Part shown: in pieces, positions 8,940 to 18,742 of the stretch
Numbering within the stretch: position 1 is the first letter of the stretch
Layout of the letters: every line of letters starts with the position of its first letter
From: an uncultured delta proteobacterium
GTDB lineage: Bacteria > Desulfobacterota > Desulfobulbia > Desulfobulbales > Desulfocapsaceae
Direction: 5' to 3'
DNA length: 44,109 nt
Assembly (NCBI GenBank): GCA_903875445.1
Contig: CAIQWD010000070.1
Span: forward strand, 1-44,109
Notes under the pieces: generated by a model
Seen by the model: the letters and a program-made list of their open reading frames with translations, nothing else
Databases searched by the model: none
Told to the model about the DNA's origin: nothing
Position numbers and translations under genes: made by a program

Positions 8940-9662
8940 TTTTTACCTCTTTGGCTAACGACATGTAATAAGTAAAATTTACAGCAACAAGAGTGAATTT
9001 TCAATACCTATTGCACGAATCATGAGGAATCGTAAAGCACGTCGCATGCCGGTCACCACCTCGGAAATCAAGATAGTGCGGGGGGTAACCGGCCGCGTCT
9101 GTTGGTGATCGTTATGCACTGGCCAACAGGAGCACCGTTTTTAATCCAGGCATTTCCCGGCCGGACTGAAGCGGATAATCATGCTGAATTTTACGGTCGA
9201 GCTGATCTCGTCTTCTTGGGTTAACCGACGCCCCCGTGCGCGATCCCCGCGATTAATCTTATGAGAATGACTTACCATCCATCACAACCGATATCTCCTT
9301 CACGAAATTTCTTCCCTGGATGGATTCCGAGTGACCGGGTAAGAGTTAGTGGAAGATGCGGACCCTTGCAGGCGAAAACTTTTTCAGGAAGTCTTAATTT
9401 CTGAAATTCAACCTCAACTGAGGCTTGCCAGTGAACATCTCTTGCCTTTAGAGGGATCAGGTGTCGTCCAAGGCGGGAAATATCTTCTATCTGCTTTTCG
9501 CTTTATCAGTTATGATATTTGGAGAAATATACTCTACCCCTAAATGGAAGAAAAAATTAATCTAAGCCGATCTTAACAACGAGTACTACACCGAAAAATT
9601 AAAAAAATGTAATGCTTGGACTTGGACTGTCTCTCGGGACTTCACATCTAAGGCGTAATACT
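8940..9662. other. Intergenic stretch with inverted repeat and promoter-like repeat
   Basis: No gene is supported here. An imperfect inverted repeat (GCCGGTCACC near 9049 and GGTAACCGGC near 9083) flanks about 25 bp. Promoter-like copy B is at 9481-9537. Short open frames in the region show no family resemblance or ribosome site. Confidence 0.5.
9481..9537 (+). promoter_or_regulatory. Duplicated promoter-like element, copy B
   Basis: Second copy of the element at 7703-7757, sharing CTATCTGCTTTTCGCT and then TATC-GTTAT. A TATGAT hexamer is the likely -10. It is about 150 bp upstream of the NYN-domain gene start at 9663. Confidence 0.5.
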
Positions 9663-10454
9663 ATGTCTGAAATCTCCTATCTGTATATTGATGGAGCATA
9701 CCTGCGAAATTTGGTTGAGAGCACTTCTGCCAAGTATTTCGCTGGAGCCTTTGTCGATATCGATCCTCATCGTCTTACCTCATCGTTTCGCAAATCATTC
9801 TATTACGATTGTCTGCCTTCTCGGGTGAAGGGGGAATCTGACGAGGCCCTCGATGTTAGGTTTACACAAAGGAAAAAGTTCTTCGATCTTCTGAGGTGTA
9901 CTCCTGGTGTTCATGTGTTCGAAGGAGTCATTCGAGGAACCCAAAATAGGTCCAGACAAAAGCAAATTGATGTTAAACTCGCTGTAGATATGCTTGCACA
10001 TTCTTATCGTCGTAACATGAGTAAGGCCACTCTGCTTGCTGGTGATCTTGATTTTAAACCAGTCGTGGATGCCATCGTTCAGGATGGAATGTATGTCACA
10101 TTATGGTACGACAAGGCTTCTGCTAGCCTTGATTTGATATATGCTTCAGATGCCCAAAATGAGATCAACGCTTGGACCATATACAATCTCACGACCGATG
10201 AGTTTAAAAAACAACATGCAATGCCCAAACCCGTTCATAAACAAAGAGATGAGAAACGTTCTGCCTCTCCTGTTGCTCAAGAGATATCTAAGAAAGGGCA
10301 GAAACTAAAATTATTTCAAATGAACGGCGAGTTCATACTAGAAACTCAGGTTGCTCAATCGAGAAACGATGTGATAGAAATAACTTTTCATCAAAGGGAC
10401 ATACTGGAGGAGTTCTACAGAGATTGCTACTCGGATTTCACATGGGATACGTGA
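9663..10454 (+). CDS. NYN-domain (PIN-like) putative ribonuclease
   Basis: 263 residues. The NYN fold is seen in LYIDGAYLRNLVE (first acidic residue, about residue 9), KQIDVKLAVDMLAH (middle, about 105-120) and LLAGDLDFKPVVDAI (about 125-140), which together carry the conserved aspartates of LabA/DUF88-type RNases. The last 80 residues are a charged region with no recognised domain. I chose the ATG at 9663 because the NYN domain begins right there; a further in-frame ATG lies at 9612. The gene is alone between VapBC and a non-coding stretch, so it may belong to a defence or RNA-turnover function. Confidence 0.75.
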   Translation: MSEISYLYIDGAYLRNLVESTSAKYFAGAFVDIDPHRLTSSFRKSFYYDCLPSRVKGESDEALDVRFTQRKKFFDLLRCTPGVHVFEGVIRGTQNRSRQKQIDVKLAVDMLAHSYRRNMSKATLLAGDLDFKPVVDAIVQDGMYVTLWYDKASASLDLIYASDAQNEINAWTIYNLTTDEFKKQHAMPKPVHKQRDEKRSASPVAQEISKKGQKLKLFQMNGEFILETQVAQSRNDVIEITFHQRDILEEFYRDCYSDFTWDT

Positions 10455-10936
10455 TGTTCCTATAACACCTCGCTAAAAAGGAAAAGGAGTCACATCCTTG
10501 CTTGAAGGCATATCACAAGAAAAGTGTGCCTACAGATCGATTTCACTAAAGTCTAAATATCTCCTATATCAACCGGCTGAGTGAATTGCAGAGAAATTCC
10601 CTTCAAAACACTTGGGCTCGCTGCCCCGGAAAGCTTGTTTGTGCTAAAATCATTTCAAGAAGAAATTGTTCCCGCTCTTTTCAAAAGAGTGGGCTATGAG
10701 TGGGTGAGCGTGTTTCAGGAGCCATTCAAGAGCCAGGTGTGTCCTTTCAGTTTCAGGGTAATACGTGCCATATGAGCATCCCCGATAACAGTTTCAGCCG
10801 GTTCGCTCTCGCTCGATATCCTTTCCCCCTGGCTTTTACCGTCTCGATTCTTTGGTCGGGTAGGTTTGCACTCTCGTTTTAGATGCAATAAGCCAGGAGG
10901 TGTACGATTAAATGGTCTCTGAGCCTCTTTCAAGCA
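10455..10936. other. Intergenic stretch, nothing recognised
   Basis: 482 bp without a supportable gene. A short palindrome CTCTTTTCAAAAGAG lies at about 10675-10689. Minus-strand frames here end in LKLKGHTWLLNG but match no family I recognise. The region may hold decayed sequence. Confidence 0.4.
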
Positions 10937-11506
10937 TCATAAAGCTTCATAGGAGAATTTCTGTCCTCCGAGGGAAACCTCATACATGAGGCCGCCCATA
11001 GCATGCACGAAAGTAATCGTTCCTTTGTAATATTTGGGGTTGGCTTGGACATCAGACTTTGGCCCGGCACTTGCGCCGGCACTGACACCCGTGGTTCCGC
11101 CCTGGGCTTCGGCTCCCACCGTTACAGCGATTGCCTGGACAGTAGCGTCGAACTCAAAATTGCCGCTGATGAATTCATCGTAGGCGCTTTTGTCCTTAAA
11201 AAAGATTATCTCACTGAACGCCTTACCGCCCGCCTGAAAGCCTATTGAACCCTCAATAATTGATGATTTCCCGGTTGCCTTGCCACCGCGGTAAACCTGT
11301 CCAACCCCGTAGGAGCCCCCGACCACAAAGCCAGCCTTGCCAATAGTTGGAAAGACCGCATAACCGTATGAGGTCTTGAAGTATTTTGCGGGGATGGGTG
11401 AATCCCGAAACACATTTATGGTGCTCGAATAGTCCTCCGCTGCAGCAGCAAAGGTCGATATCCCGAAAATTAAAGCGGCGATTATTACTAACGATATTTT
11501 TTTCAT
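10937..11506 (-). CDS. SYLF/Ysc84-type lipid-binding protein, exported
   Basis: 189 residues with a signal peptide (MKKISLVIIAALIFGISTFAAA). The mature protein shows the SYLF (Ysc84) pattern: PAKYFKTSYGYAVFPTIGKAGFVVGG, GVGQVYRGGK, then IGFQAGGKAFSEIIFFKDK and a C-terminal KYYKGTITFVHAMGGLMYEVSLGGQKF. The bacterial members are periplasmic or outer-membrane-associated and bind lipids or phosphoinositides in eukaryotes. It is the last gene of a minus-strand series (Lmo0937-like, lipoprotein, DUF302-like, SYLF) downstream of the sigma-54 promoter at 12402, which suggests an envelope-stress operon. Confidence 0.85.
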   Translation of the reverse strand: MKKISLVIIAALIFGISTFAAAAEDYSSTINVFRDSPIPAKYFKTSYGYAVFPTIGKAGFVVGGSYGVGQVYRGGKATGKSSIIEGSIGFQAGGKAFSEIIFFKDKSAYDEFISGNFEFDATVQAIAVTVGAEAQGGTTGVSAGASAGPKSDVQANPKYYKGTITFVHAMGGLMYEVSLGGQKFSYEAL

Positions 11507-11575
11507 TTCAGTACTCCATGTTGATGTTATGTGATTTTGTCAAATGATGATTTCTGTTATTCTCGCCTTATCTGT

Positions 11576-11716
11576 TCAGCATAGTAGTCCTCCATTGGTC
11601 ATGACCTCTTGAATATCATGAACCTTAATGATGTTGAAATGATGGCTGGGTACGGTAAGCGTCAAAGCAACCACAACTTCGGGGACGGTCTTGTTGGTGG
11701 AAAATTTGATCAGCAT
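11576..11716 (-). CDS. Short DUF302-like protein, probably truncated
   Basis: 46 residues from the ATG at 11716, after AAAGGATAGCC. MLIKFSTNKTVPEVVVAL and FNIIKVHDIQEVMTNGG resemble the first third of DUF302 proteins, where a V-H-D-L-Q-E-T pattern is common. Normal DUF302 proteins are about 130 residues, so this one ends early at TGCTGA, and I see no continuation in another frame. It lies between the small lipoprotein and the SYLF gene in the same direction. Confidence 0.45.
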   Translation of the reverse strand: MLIKFSTNKTVPEVVVALTLTVPSHHFNIIKVHDIQEVMTNGGLLC

Positions 11717-11765
11717 GGCTATCCTTTCATGGTTAAGATTCTAGTCATTTCATGAGCGGCAGAGA

Positions 11766-11984
11766 TTATCTTCTTTGATCATTTCCTGAATCCCTGTAGA
11801 AATAAGAACCCCCACTCCTATCATGTCCTTCACCTCTATCATGTCTCTCTCCCCTATCGTGTCTCTCATCCGTATCATGCCGATCACCTCTGTCACGATC
11901 GGGATATCCGAGATAACATCCGCTAAGAGATACAAGAACAATTATTGACAATATTCCCAATATGTTGTTTTTATTCATTTTCAT
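11766..11984 (-). CDS. Small His/Asp/Arg-rich lipoprotein
   Basis: 72 residues from the ATG at 11984 after GGGGAC. A hydrophobic segment ends in the lipobox LSGC. The mature part is a low-complexity repeat of D-R-H-D-R-G type units with many His and Asp residues, which could bind metal ions (inference). No named family is recognised. It is in the envelope-protein series downstream of the sigma-54 promoter at 12402. Confidence 0.6.
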   Translation of the reverse strand: MKMNKNNILGILSIIVLVSLSGCYLGYPDRDRGDRHDTDERHDRGERHDRGEGHDRSGGSYFYRDSGNDQRR

Positions 11985-12098
11985 ATCCAAGTCCCCAATA
12001 CCGTGCTGGGGTATATACCTTTGCCGAATCGGCGTCTATCTTTGCTTTGTATGCATCTCCCTTGCTTATCGTGTAACCTTTTTACTCATGGAGAAATC

Positions 12099-12248
12099 TC
12101 ATAAGACGCGACGGCCTTGAATTACCCGAACCAGAATTACCACGACAGCGATAACCAGAAGGATATGGATGAATCCTCCCATGGTGTAAGATGAGACAAA
12201 ACCCAGGAACCAGAGGATAATGAGGATGATGGCAATTGATTCGAGCAT
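12099..12248 (-). CDS. Lmo0937-family small membrane protein
   Basis: 49 residues from the ATG at 12248, with AAAGGAGAACTCCC before it. Two hydrophobic helices (IAIILIILWFLGFV and GFIHILLVIAVVVILV) are joined by SSYTMGG, and the chain ends in RVIQGRRVL. This is the layout of the Lmo0937 family (DUF5670), small inner-membrane proteins of unknown function often linked to stress. It is the first gene downstream of the sigma-54 promoter at 12402-12416 and probably leads the envelope series. Confidence 0.7.
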   Translation of the reverse strand: MLESIAIILIILWFLGFVSSYTMGGFIHILLVIAVVVILVRVIQGRRVL

Positions 12249-12401
12249 GGGAGTTCTCCTTTAAGAAACTGTGTTAAACTGTGTTATAATGCTCCAAAGC
12301 GGTTCTCACCAGGTTGACAATTTCAAGCAATCCTGGTGAAAATGATGGCACGGAAGTCATCCAACGAAAAGAATTGTGTTACGGTTATAACCTGAGATGT
12401 T

Positions 12402-12416
12402 TCAATTATTGTGCCA
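12402..12416 (-). promoter_or_regulatory. Sigma-54 promoter (-24/-12)
   Basis: On the minus strand the sequence is CTGGCACAATAATTGAAA. GG and the following TTG are at exact sigma-54 spacing, but the -12 C is A, so it may be weak. It lies 101 positions from operator site 2, and the next gene downstream is the Lmo0937-like gene at 12248. The rest of 12249-12517 contains no gene. Confidence 0.6.
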
Positions 12417-12516
12417 GCCTCAAGAATTCCTTTAATTACCACCTATCATACTGTTTTTAATTAATATATATAAAAATACGAACACTTTTAAGCGTGCTCG
12501 GAAAACACCTGGAAAT

Positions 12517-12547
12517 GGTCAAATATGCACGGTGGTCGAATATGACC
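12517..12547 (-). promoter_or_regulatory. Tandem palindromic operator, site 2
   Basis: GGTCAAATATGCAC (12517-12530) and GGTCGAATATGACC (12534-12547), spacer GGT. The pair lies inside the last codons and stop codon of the phosphoketolase gene. Its matching sigma-54 promoter is at 12402-12416, so it should act on the downstream envelope operon and not on phosphoketolase itself. Confidence 0.75.
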
Positions 12548-14900
12548 ATTTCCAGTTCAGTATCTCCGGCATGTCCTGACCGTATTTGTAAATATACTGC
12601 TTGTGCAGGACGAGCTTAGCCTCTATCGCCTTTTTCAGTGCATCCCTTTCGGTGCCCAACTGCGGCAAGCGGTGGAGCACATCCAGTACCAGGTGAAAGC
12701 GGTCGAGATCGTTTAAGACCGTCATATCGAAAGTCGTGGTAATGGTTCCTTCTTCTTTGTAGCCTCGCACATGCATGTTGTCGTGATTGGTCCGGCGGTA
12801 GGTTAACCGATGAATGAGCCAGGGATAGCCATGGAAGGCGAAGACGATTGGTTTATCTTTGGTGAAAAGGGCGTCGAAACCCTCATCACTCAACCCGTGT
12901 GGATGTTCACTTGGCGGCTGGAGCTTCATCAGATCGACGACATTGATCACCCGGATTTTCAGATTGGGCAGGGCTTCGCGGAGAATGGAAACGGCGGCAA
13001 GCGTTTCAAGCGTCGGTACATCGCCGCAGCAGGCCATCACCACGTCCGGTTCCCTCCCCTGGTCGCTGCCGGCCCAGTGCCAGACGCCTATTCCCTGCCG
13101 GCAATGGGCAACCGCTGCATCCATGCAGAGCCACTGCGGCGCCAGGTACTTACCTGCGATGACAACATTGACGTAATCCCGGCTCCGCAGGCAATGATCC
13201 CAGACCGACAGCAGGCAGTTGGCGTCGGGTGGCAGGTAAACGCGAACAATAGACGCCTTTTTATTGACAACGTGATCGATGAAACCGGGGTCCTGGTGGG
13301 TAAAACCGTTATGGGCCTGTTGCCAGACGTGAGAGGCGAGCAGATAATTGAGTGAGGCGATTTTCCGCCGCCACGGCAATCCTGCAGTGATTTTCAGCCA
13401 CTTGGCGTGCTGGTTGAACATCGAATCGATGATGTGAATAAAGGCCTCGTAGCTATTCAGCAGCCCGTGCCGACCGGTGAGCAGATAACCCTCAAGCCAA
13501 CCTTCACACTGATGTTCGGAGAGCATCTCCATGACTCTGCCGTCTGTTGCGAGAAACTCGTCGTTCTCCTGGGTCCTGGCCTGCCATTGCCGGTTGGTGA
13601 CCTCAAACACCGCGTTCAGGCGGTTGGAGAGCGTCTCATCGGGGCCGAAGATCCTGAAATTCCGCGCCGCTTGGTTGAGTCTTATGACCTCGCGTAAGAA
13701 TTCCCCCAGCACATGCGTGTCGGCGGCCTGGACTGATCCCGGTGTCGGCACCTGCACCGCGAAACTCTGAAAGTCGGGCATAGTCAGATCACGCAGCAAA
13801 ATACCACCGTTGGCATGCGGATTGGCGCCCATCCGCCGGTCGCCCTTTGGTGCCAACTCGGCCAGTTCCGGCATCAGCCGGCCATTTGCATCGAACAATT
13901 CTTCCGGCCTGTAGCTCCTCATCCAACTTTCCAGTTGACGCAGATGTTCGGGGTGCGCCGCATCCGCCAGAAGCGGCACCTGGTGCGCTCGGAAGGTACC
14001 CTCTATTTGCAGGCCATCAACGACTTTCGGACCGGTCCAGCCCTTCGGTGAATTAAGAACGATCATCGGCCAACGAGGCCGGGAGGCATCGTTATTTTCC
14101 CTGGCATAGCCTTGGATCTGCCTGATGTCGACAATGGCCTGCTCCAACCTTGCGGCCATGAGTTGATGCATCTTTTCCGGTTCATCGCCTTCGACAAAGT
14201 ACGGTGTCCAGCCGTAACCGCGCAGCAACTGGTCCAATTCTTCATGGGTGATGCGGGCCAAAACGGTTGGGCCCGCTATTTTATAGCCGTTGAGATGCAG
14301 GATAGGCAGCACCGCGCCATCGGTAATTGGATTCAAAAATTTATTGGAGTGCCATGCCGTGGCTAAAGGGCCGGTCTCCGCCTCACCGTCTCCGATAACA
14401 CAGGCAACGATCAGGCCCGGATTATCGAACACGGCGCCGAAGGCATGGCTGAGAGAATACCCCAACTCGCCGCCTTCGTGAATCGATCCAGGGCACTCGG
14501 GCGAGACATGGCTGGGAATCCCGCCGGGAAAGGAAAATTGGGTGAAGAGCTTTTTCAGACCGTCCTCGTCCCGGCTGATATTCGGATAAACCTCGCTGTA
14601 GGTGCCTTCAAGATAGGTGTTGGCGACCAGCGCCGGGCCGCCGTGGCCGGGACCGGAAATATAAATCATATCCAGATCATACTTGCTGATGACCCGGTTC
14701 AGGTGCACATAGATAAAATTCTGGCCCGGGGTCGTGCCCCAGTGGCCGAGGAGAGTCGGTTTGACATGCGCGAGCTGCAAGGGTTTCCGCAGCAACGGAT
14801 TGTCGTAGAGGTAAATCTGGCCGATCGCCAGATAATTGGCTGCACGCCAGTAAGCATCCATCTTGCCGAGCAGTTCCAGGGAAAGGACTTCTGTCAGCAT
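12519..14900 (-). CDS. xfp: Phosphoketolase (xylulose-5-P/fructose-6-P)
   Basis: 793 residues, the usual length. It splits xylulose 5-phosphate or fructose 6-phosphate with phosphate to give acetyl phosphate plus glyceraldehyde 3-phosphate or erythrose 4-phosphate, using thiamine diphosphate. The signatures are [40 protein letters not shown] and the cofactor motif [11 protein letters not shown]. The ATG at 14900 follows AAGGAG. It is the third gene of a unit with oleate hydratase and a coiled-coil protein under the sigma-54 promoter at 17102. The last seven residues and the stop are encoded by operator site 2, so the C-terminus may have been reshaped by that element. Confidence 0.95.
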   Translation of the reverse strand: MLTEVLSLELLGKMDAYWRAANYLAIGQIYLYDNPLLRKPLQLAHVKPTLLGHWGTTPGQNFIYVHLNRVISKYDLDMIYISGPGHGGPALVANTYLEGTYSEVYPNISRDEDGLKKLFTQFSFPGGIPSHVSPECPGSIHEGGELGYSLSHAFGAVFDNPGLIVACVIGDGEAETGPLATAWHSNKFLNPITDGAVLPILHLNGYKIAGPTVLARITHEELDQLLRGYGWTPYFVEGDEPEKMHQLMAARLEQAIVDIRQIQGYARENNDASRPRWPMIVLNSPKGWTGPKVVDGLQIEGTFRAHQVPLLADAAHPEHLRQLESWMRSYRPEELFDANGRLMPELAELAPKGDRRMGANPHANGGILLRDLTMPDFQSFAVQVPTPGSVQAADTHVLGEFLREVIRLNQAARNFRIFGPDETLSNRLNAVFEVTNRQWQARTQENDEFLATDGRVMEMLSEHQCEGWLEGYLLTGRHGLLNSYEAFIHIIDSMFNQHAKWLKITAGLPWRRKIASLNYLLASHVWQQAHNGFTHQDPGFIDHVVNKKASIVRVYLPPDANCLLSVWDHCLRSRDYVNVVIAGKYLAPQWLCMDAAVAHCRQGIGVWHWAGSDQGREPDVVMACCGDVPTLETLAAVSILREALPNLKIRVINVVDLMKLQPPSEHPHGLSDEGFDALFTKDKPIVFAFHGYPWLIHRLTYRRTNHDNMHVRGYKEEGTITTTFDMTVLNDLDRFHLVLDVLHRLPQLGTERDALKKAIEAKLVLHKQYIYKYGQDMPEILNWKWSYSTTVHI

Positions 14901-14937
14901 GGTTCTCTTCTCCTTTTTAGAATCACTGCCGTACCTC

Positions 14938-16509
14938 TCAGGCAAACGCCTTCTTCAGTGCCTCGAACTGCACATGCAGCGACTTGGCGTGTTGCGTGAC
15001 GGGCGGGATCTTGCGCTCGATACCCAACAATTGGTAGACGGCCATCTGGGCCGCCCGTATCGAATATTCCACCGTGAAGACAACATCGTCCGGAATCTCG
15101 ACGAACTGGCTGATAAATCCCAGGTTCTTCACGCCGGGTGGCACCGGCAAAGGTCGGTCGTCCCGCATCCGGGGCATGAACATGCTGGTTATGTAGGGCA
15201 TTCGACAGGGAATACAGTTGGCCGATGCAATGGTTTCCACATCGAAACGCAGGTGACCGCAGAGTTCCATAAGAATTTCCGAGCCATTGCAGTCAGCCAT
15301 CGGTTTGGCAACGAAATTGCCGATCCGGTCCGGAAACAGCGCGTATCCCCAGAACACCTGGACGCCCTCCGGCTGACTGAGGAAATGTGGTTGATGAGCC
15401 AGGACAATCGACATCAGCCAGTTCGAATCCTTGAACGTGACCAAGCCGCCGGTGCCGGGTTCGTTGCCGCTAAACTGGTACATCTTGTCGAAAAATGCGG
15501 TATCCTTGACGGTGACGGTAAAGGATTCCCACCATGACTGCGCGATGCAGCTGTTAAAGACCGCCGGCCTGCCGAAATGAGATTGGCCTTTCGCCAGTTT
15601 TTCCCAAAGCGCCCACCCGCCGCTGTCTGCTTTGGTTAGCTTTTTGGGTGCAGACGTCATCGAACCCACACTTGAGGCATCGGTCATCGAGCCATTTTGC
15701 ACAAACACAAAGTCGCCGTCACCCAAGGTGATGGCTTCGCTCTTGCCCTGCCCCTGGCAGCGGATGCCGGTTACGACAAAAAGGCCGTTTTCAAGCTTGT
15801 GATCGAGGTCTGTCACCGTGCGATCCGTAAAAATCTGGACGCCTTTGGTTTTGAGCCAGGCTTGCAAGGGCAGAACCAGGGAATCGTACTGGTTGTAAAT
15901 TGTGCGTTTGACGCCCGCGAGCGTATCGATTCGGGAGAATTCGAGCATGAACCGGAGGAGGTAACGCTTGAATTCAATGGCGCTGTGCCAGGGCTGGAAG
16001 GCAAAGGTTGTGGACCATAAATACCAGAATTCAGTCTCGAAGAATCCTGGTGAGAGCCAGTCGGTGATGCGGCTTGCTGCCAGGTCCTCTTCGTCGGCCT
16101 GGCTGAGTTTCAGGAGTTCGGTACGGTCATGCATGGAGAACCCCATCGACGTCACCGGCACCTTGGCGCGCCAGCGGTCAACCAACCTCGCCGATGAATG
16201 GGATTTGTGCAGATCATTGAATTCCACGGTCTCGTCGAAAACCGTCTTGCCCACATCGCTGAGTGAAGGGATCGACTTGAAAAGATCCCAGGTACATTCG
16301 TAGTTGTCGGTAGTCATCATCCTTCCGCCGCGCATGGAATAGCCCCGATCTGGGTCGCCTGCGCCATCGAGGCTGCCACCCATGTCGGACGCAGCTTCAA
16401 GGATAATAATATTTTCACCCGGCAGGTTGCCGTCTCGGATCATGAAGGCAGCGGCGGCCAAAGACCCGATGCCGCCACCCACGAGATATGCTTTTGATTT
16501 CGTATTCAT
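14938..16509 (-). CDS. ohyA: Oleate hydratase (FAD-dependent, MCRA family)
   Basis: 523 residues. It adds water to the cis-9 double bond of oleate and related acids, giving 10-hydroxy fatty acids, and needs FAD. The N-terminus has the dinucleotide-binding motif [20 protein letters not shown], then [13 protein letters not shown] and the family signature MRGGRMM with YECTWDLF. The length is slightly below the 550-650 residues of many members. It ends 37 bp before the phosphoketolase start in the same direction. In other bacteria the enzyme detoxifies unsaturated fatty acids at the membrane, which fits a stress regulon. Confidence 0.93.
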   Translation of the reverse strand: MNTKSKAYLVGGGIGSLAAAAFMIRDGNLPGENIIILEAASDMGGSLDGAGDPDRGYSMRGGRMMTTDNYECTWDLFKSIPSLSDVGKTVFDETVEFNDLHKSHSSARLVDRWRAKVPVTSMGFSMHDRTELLKLSQADEEDLAASRITDWLSPGFFETEFWYLWSTTFAFQPWHSAIEFKRYLLRFMLEFSRIDTLAGVKRTIYNQYDSLVLPLQAWLKTKGVQIFTDRTVTDLDHKLENGLFVVTGIRCQGQGKSEAITLGDGDFVFVQNGSMTDASSVGSMTSAPKKLTKADSGGWALWEKLAKGQSHFGRPAVFNSCIAQSWWESFTVTVKDTAFFDKMYQFSGNEPGTGGLVTFKDSNWLMSIVLAHQPHFLSQPEGVQVFWGYALFPDRIGNFVAKPMADCNGSEILMELCGHLRFDVETIASANCIPCRMPYITSMFMPRMRDDRPLPVPPGVKNLGFISQFVEIPDDVVFTVEYSIRAAQMAVYQLLGIERKIPPVTQHAKSLHVQFEALKKAFA

Positions 16510-16618
16510 TCTGTTTCAACCCTTATTTTTTCCCATAACCAACAAGGCAATACCGTTATCCCAACCTGATTGAATACAAGCCTGTGCGTAATTGGGTGCT
16601 ACATGTTCTTTCTCCGGG

Positions 16619-16996
16619 CTACAACTTTTCAGGCGAACTCCCTTTCAAGCCTTCACCGTGGGGAGAAGCACCTTCGTCCGATCCATGGAGACCGGCTATG
16701 TGGGGCTCGGTCTTAAAGTTTTCGACGGCATCCTGAAGAGCAGATTGCAGCGCTCCCCAGGTATGTTCCACGCCATCTTTAAGACTTTCCCAAACATGCT
16801 CTTCCGCCTCGCCAAGCTCTCTCAGTCTGAGTTTTGTGGCGTCAAGCTTTTGCTCAAGTTCTGCAACATGCTCGTCATGCTTGTCTTTTGTTTCGGCAGT
16901 AAACGCCATCCCTTGGCTCCGAAATCTGGCTAACTCGGTTTGTGCACGAGCGACTTCGGCTTCCATCTTCTCTTTAAAAACTTGCTTTGTATTCAT
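16619..16996 (-). CDS. Coiled-coil stress-type protein
   Basis: 125 residues, no signal peptide. Residues 5-75 are a long charged helix rich in Ala, Glu, Lys and Leu (QVFKEKMEAEVARAQTELAR, KHDEHVAELEQKLDATKLRL) that should form a coiled coil. The tail is Gly/Ser-rich. It resembles small coiled-coil proteins annotated as sll1863-type stress proteins, but the match is only in composition. The start follows GGAGATCTT. It is the first gene after the sigma-54 promoter at 17102 and leads the oleate hydratase-phosphoketolase unit. Confidence 0.65.
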   Translation of the reverse strand: MNTKQVFKEKMEAEVARAQTELARFRSQGMAFTAETKDKHDEHVAELEQKLDATKLRLRELGEAEEHVWESLKDGVEHTWGALQSALQDAVENFKTEPHIAGLHGSDEGASPHGEGLKGSSPEKL

Positions 16997-17101
16997 AAGA
17001 TCTCCATTGTTTCAATGTGGTTAAGAATTTATCCGGAACATTCCATCATTCGGACCGGAGGCCATAACTCCTTGGCGGCGACTGACTCTTTTCTTTATAT
17101 C

Positions 17102-17116
17102 GCAAGCAATGTGCCA
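17102..17116 (-). promoter_or_regulatory. Sigma-54 promoter (-24/-12)
   Basis: Minus-strand CCTGGCACATTGCTTGCGA matches the sigma-54 consensus at every key position (TGGCAC-N5-TTGC). It is 99 positions from operator site 3 and about 90 nt upstream of the coiled-coil gene start. It should drive the coiled-coil, oleate hydratase and phosphoketolase unit. Confidence 0.85.
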
Positions 17117-17214
17117 GGTGTCGCTTTCTTAAAGTTATTATTCTATCCCTTTGCTTTCTTATGAAATATTACCTAACAGGCAGGGCTTTGATAACAACCC
17201 ATAGTCGTCGAAAT

Positions 17215-17246
17215 GGTCATATATAACCATTTGGTGAAATATGACC
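17215..17246 (-). promoter_or_regulatory. Tandem palindromic operator, site 3
   Basis: GGTCATATATAACC (17215-17228) and GGTGAAATATGACC (17233-17246), spacer ATTT. It lies upstream of the perfect sigma-54 promoter at 17102-17116. The remainder of 16997-17428 has no gene. The VIT1 gene converges on it from the right. Confidence 0.85.
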
Positions 17247-17428
17247 TGCGGTGAAGTGCTCGGATACTATTGGGGAAGAGCCGGTAGAAGTGGCTGGTAC
17301 CACGGTGGTGAGAGGGATGGTTCTTTTTCGATATTTTGCTTGCCGGATTATTTTCTTCCGGTCAGTTTTTGCCTGCTTGGCAGGAAACAGGCTGAGGAGC
17401 GAGGGCCTATTGACAAAGCGGTATTAAC

Positions 17429-18118
17429 TCATGCCGCAATCCCAAAAAGCTTGCCGACTGCAGCAGTCAATCCCATTGCCACCGTGCCCCAGAAACATAC
17501 TCGTAAAGCACCACGAAACAGTGAAGCGCCCCCGGTTGCAGCTGCAATCGCGCCTAGCGCCCCTAGCATGCCAATCGCCACTATCGGGACAATCCACACA
17601 AGTAAAGAAGCAGGAGCTAGGATTGCTGTTATTAACGGAATTGCCGCACCCATGGAAAATGCACCAGCTGACCAGAAGGCAGCCTGCATTGGCTGTGCAC
17701 TCAATTCAGTAGTGATGCCGATCTCATCTCGTGCATGAGCCGCAAGAGCGTCATGTCGCATCAATTGGCGCGCAACCTCTTTGGCAAGTGTCTCATCCAA
17801 CCCACGATCTCGATAAATAGCTGCCAACTCATGCTCTTCCTCTTCCCGGTCATTCTCGAGCGCGTCTGACTCCATCTTCAGATCAGCATTCTCCGTATCC
17901 TCCTGGGATTTTACGGAAACATACTCACCGGCAGCCATCGACAGTGCCCCGGCCACCAAGCCGGCGGTGCCCGCCAAAATAATACTCCCTCTGATTGCAT
18001 CAGCTGCAGCTACTCCAACAATCAGACTGGCGGTTGAAACGATGCCGTCATTAGCACCCAAGACTGCTGCCCGCAGCCAGCCGGAACGATGAATTCGGTG
18101 ATATTCAGGATGTTGCAT
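17429..18118 (-). CDS. VIT1/CCC1-family metal (Fe/Mn) transporter
   Basis: 229 residues. The N-terminus has the VIT1/CCC1 motif GANDGIVSTASLIVGV, then GLVAGALSMAAGEYVSVKSQ. A cytosolic acidic segment (residues 85-130, rich in Glu) and three C-terminal helices follow. Family members export iron or manganese from the cytosol or into vacuoles. The acidic segment would be the metal-binding loop. No good ribosome site is visible before the ATG. A partial copy of the cassette repeat lies 40-60 bp upstream at 18157. Its 3' end converges on operator site 3. Confidence 0.9.
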   Translation of the reverse strand: MQHPEYHRIHRSGWLRAAVLGANDGIVSTASLIVGVAAADAIRGSIILAGTAGLVAGALSMAAGEYVSVKSQEDTENADLKMESDALENDREEEEHELAAIYRDRGLDETLAKEVARQLMRHDALAAHARDEIGITTELSAQPMQAAFWSAGAFSMGAAIPLITAILAPASLLVWIVPIVAIGMLGALGAIAAATGGASLFRGALRVCFWGTVAMGLTAAVGKLFGIAA

Positions 18119-18366
18119 ATTTAAACCGCATAGAGATTAATTTGAGTGGATCATATAAATCACTGGTTTATAGCCGAGCCTCTCTTTTCTGGACTTGCTT
18201 ATTTCGGTTTGACCATTTCTGTATTTCTATAATAGGCGACAACTTTGAATATGGAGTCGTAACTTGGTATCACTCAGTGATATTCCACGGTCATTTTTAT
18301 TAGAGATAAATAGGAGAGATTTTGAATGCTGTTTTGGTCAAGATTCAGAGGAGGTATCTGTACTTT

Positions 18367-18416
18367 GTAACACAAAAATAACCAGTTTATCCAGTGCATT
18401 TATTTTGCTGTTCTAC
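18367..18416 (-). repeat. attC-like palindromic repeat, copy 1
   Basis: One of three related 45-50 bp repeats (also at 19242 and 20119), sharing AAATAAATGCAC-GGATAAAC-GGT in minus orientation. Here the arms GTAGAAC and GTTAC and the inner AAAATAA/TTATTTT could pair as in an attC hairpin. It overlaps the last five codons and stop of the membrane-protein gene at 18400. A partial copy (AAATCACTGGTTTATAGCC) lies at 18157-18175. The rest of 18119-18399 holds no gene. Confidence 0.5.
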
Positions 18417-18735
18417 AATTCAAGACCCCAATTTTCGTTCTGGTTAGACTAGACAAACCCCACGCAAGTAGCCATGCTACTAGTAGCCAAAACGCGCATA
18501 GGAAAACCCAACCGAAGATGGTGGGTGCGCACCACCCCCAACCGCACGCGCCATTATACTCAAGCAGGCCAGGGATGCCGATTTTATGAAACAAATAAAT
18601 GGAAAGATATGGTACTGCCACGATTAAGCCCGCCGGTGAATCGAGATAACCTGTCCAAACAAACGCAGGCAAAGATAGTAAAAGAACAGTTGCAATGATT
18701 GCTGCAAAAAACTTGAAGGTTCGTGGCTGAAACAT
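18400..18735 (-). CDS. Small membrane protein of unknown function (cassette gene)
   Basis: 111 residues with three predicted membrane helices: residues 8-28, 33-52 and 74-98. A Trp/Cys/Gly-rich loop (GACGWGWCAP) sits before the last helix. No family is recognised. The start lies 8 bp after the attC site at 18743, the position typical of an integron cassette gene with almost no 5' leader. The last codons overlap repeat copy 1. Confidence 0.6.
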   Translation of the reverse strand: MFQPRTFKFFAAIIATVLLLSLPAFVWTGYLDSPAGLIVAVPYLSIYLFHKIGIPGLLEYNGACGWGWCAPTIFGWVFLCAFWLLVAWLLAWGLSSLTRTKIGVLNCRTAK

Positions 18736-18742
18736 TGCCTTG

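Noticed and set aside
17241-17738. Plus-strand open frame of 165 codons over the VIT1 gene
   Set aside because: Shadow frame of a clear transporter gene on the other strand.
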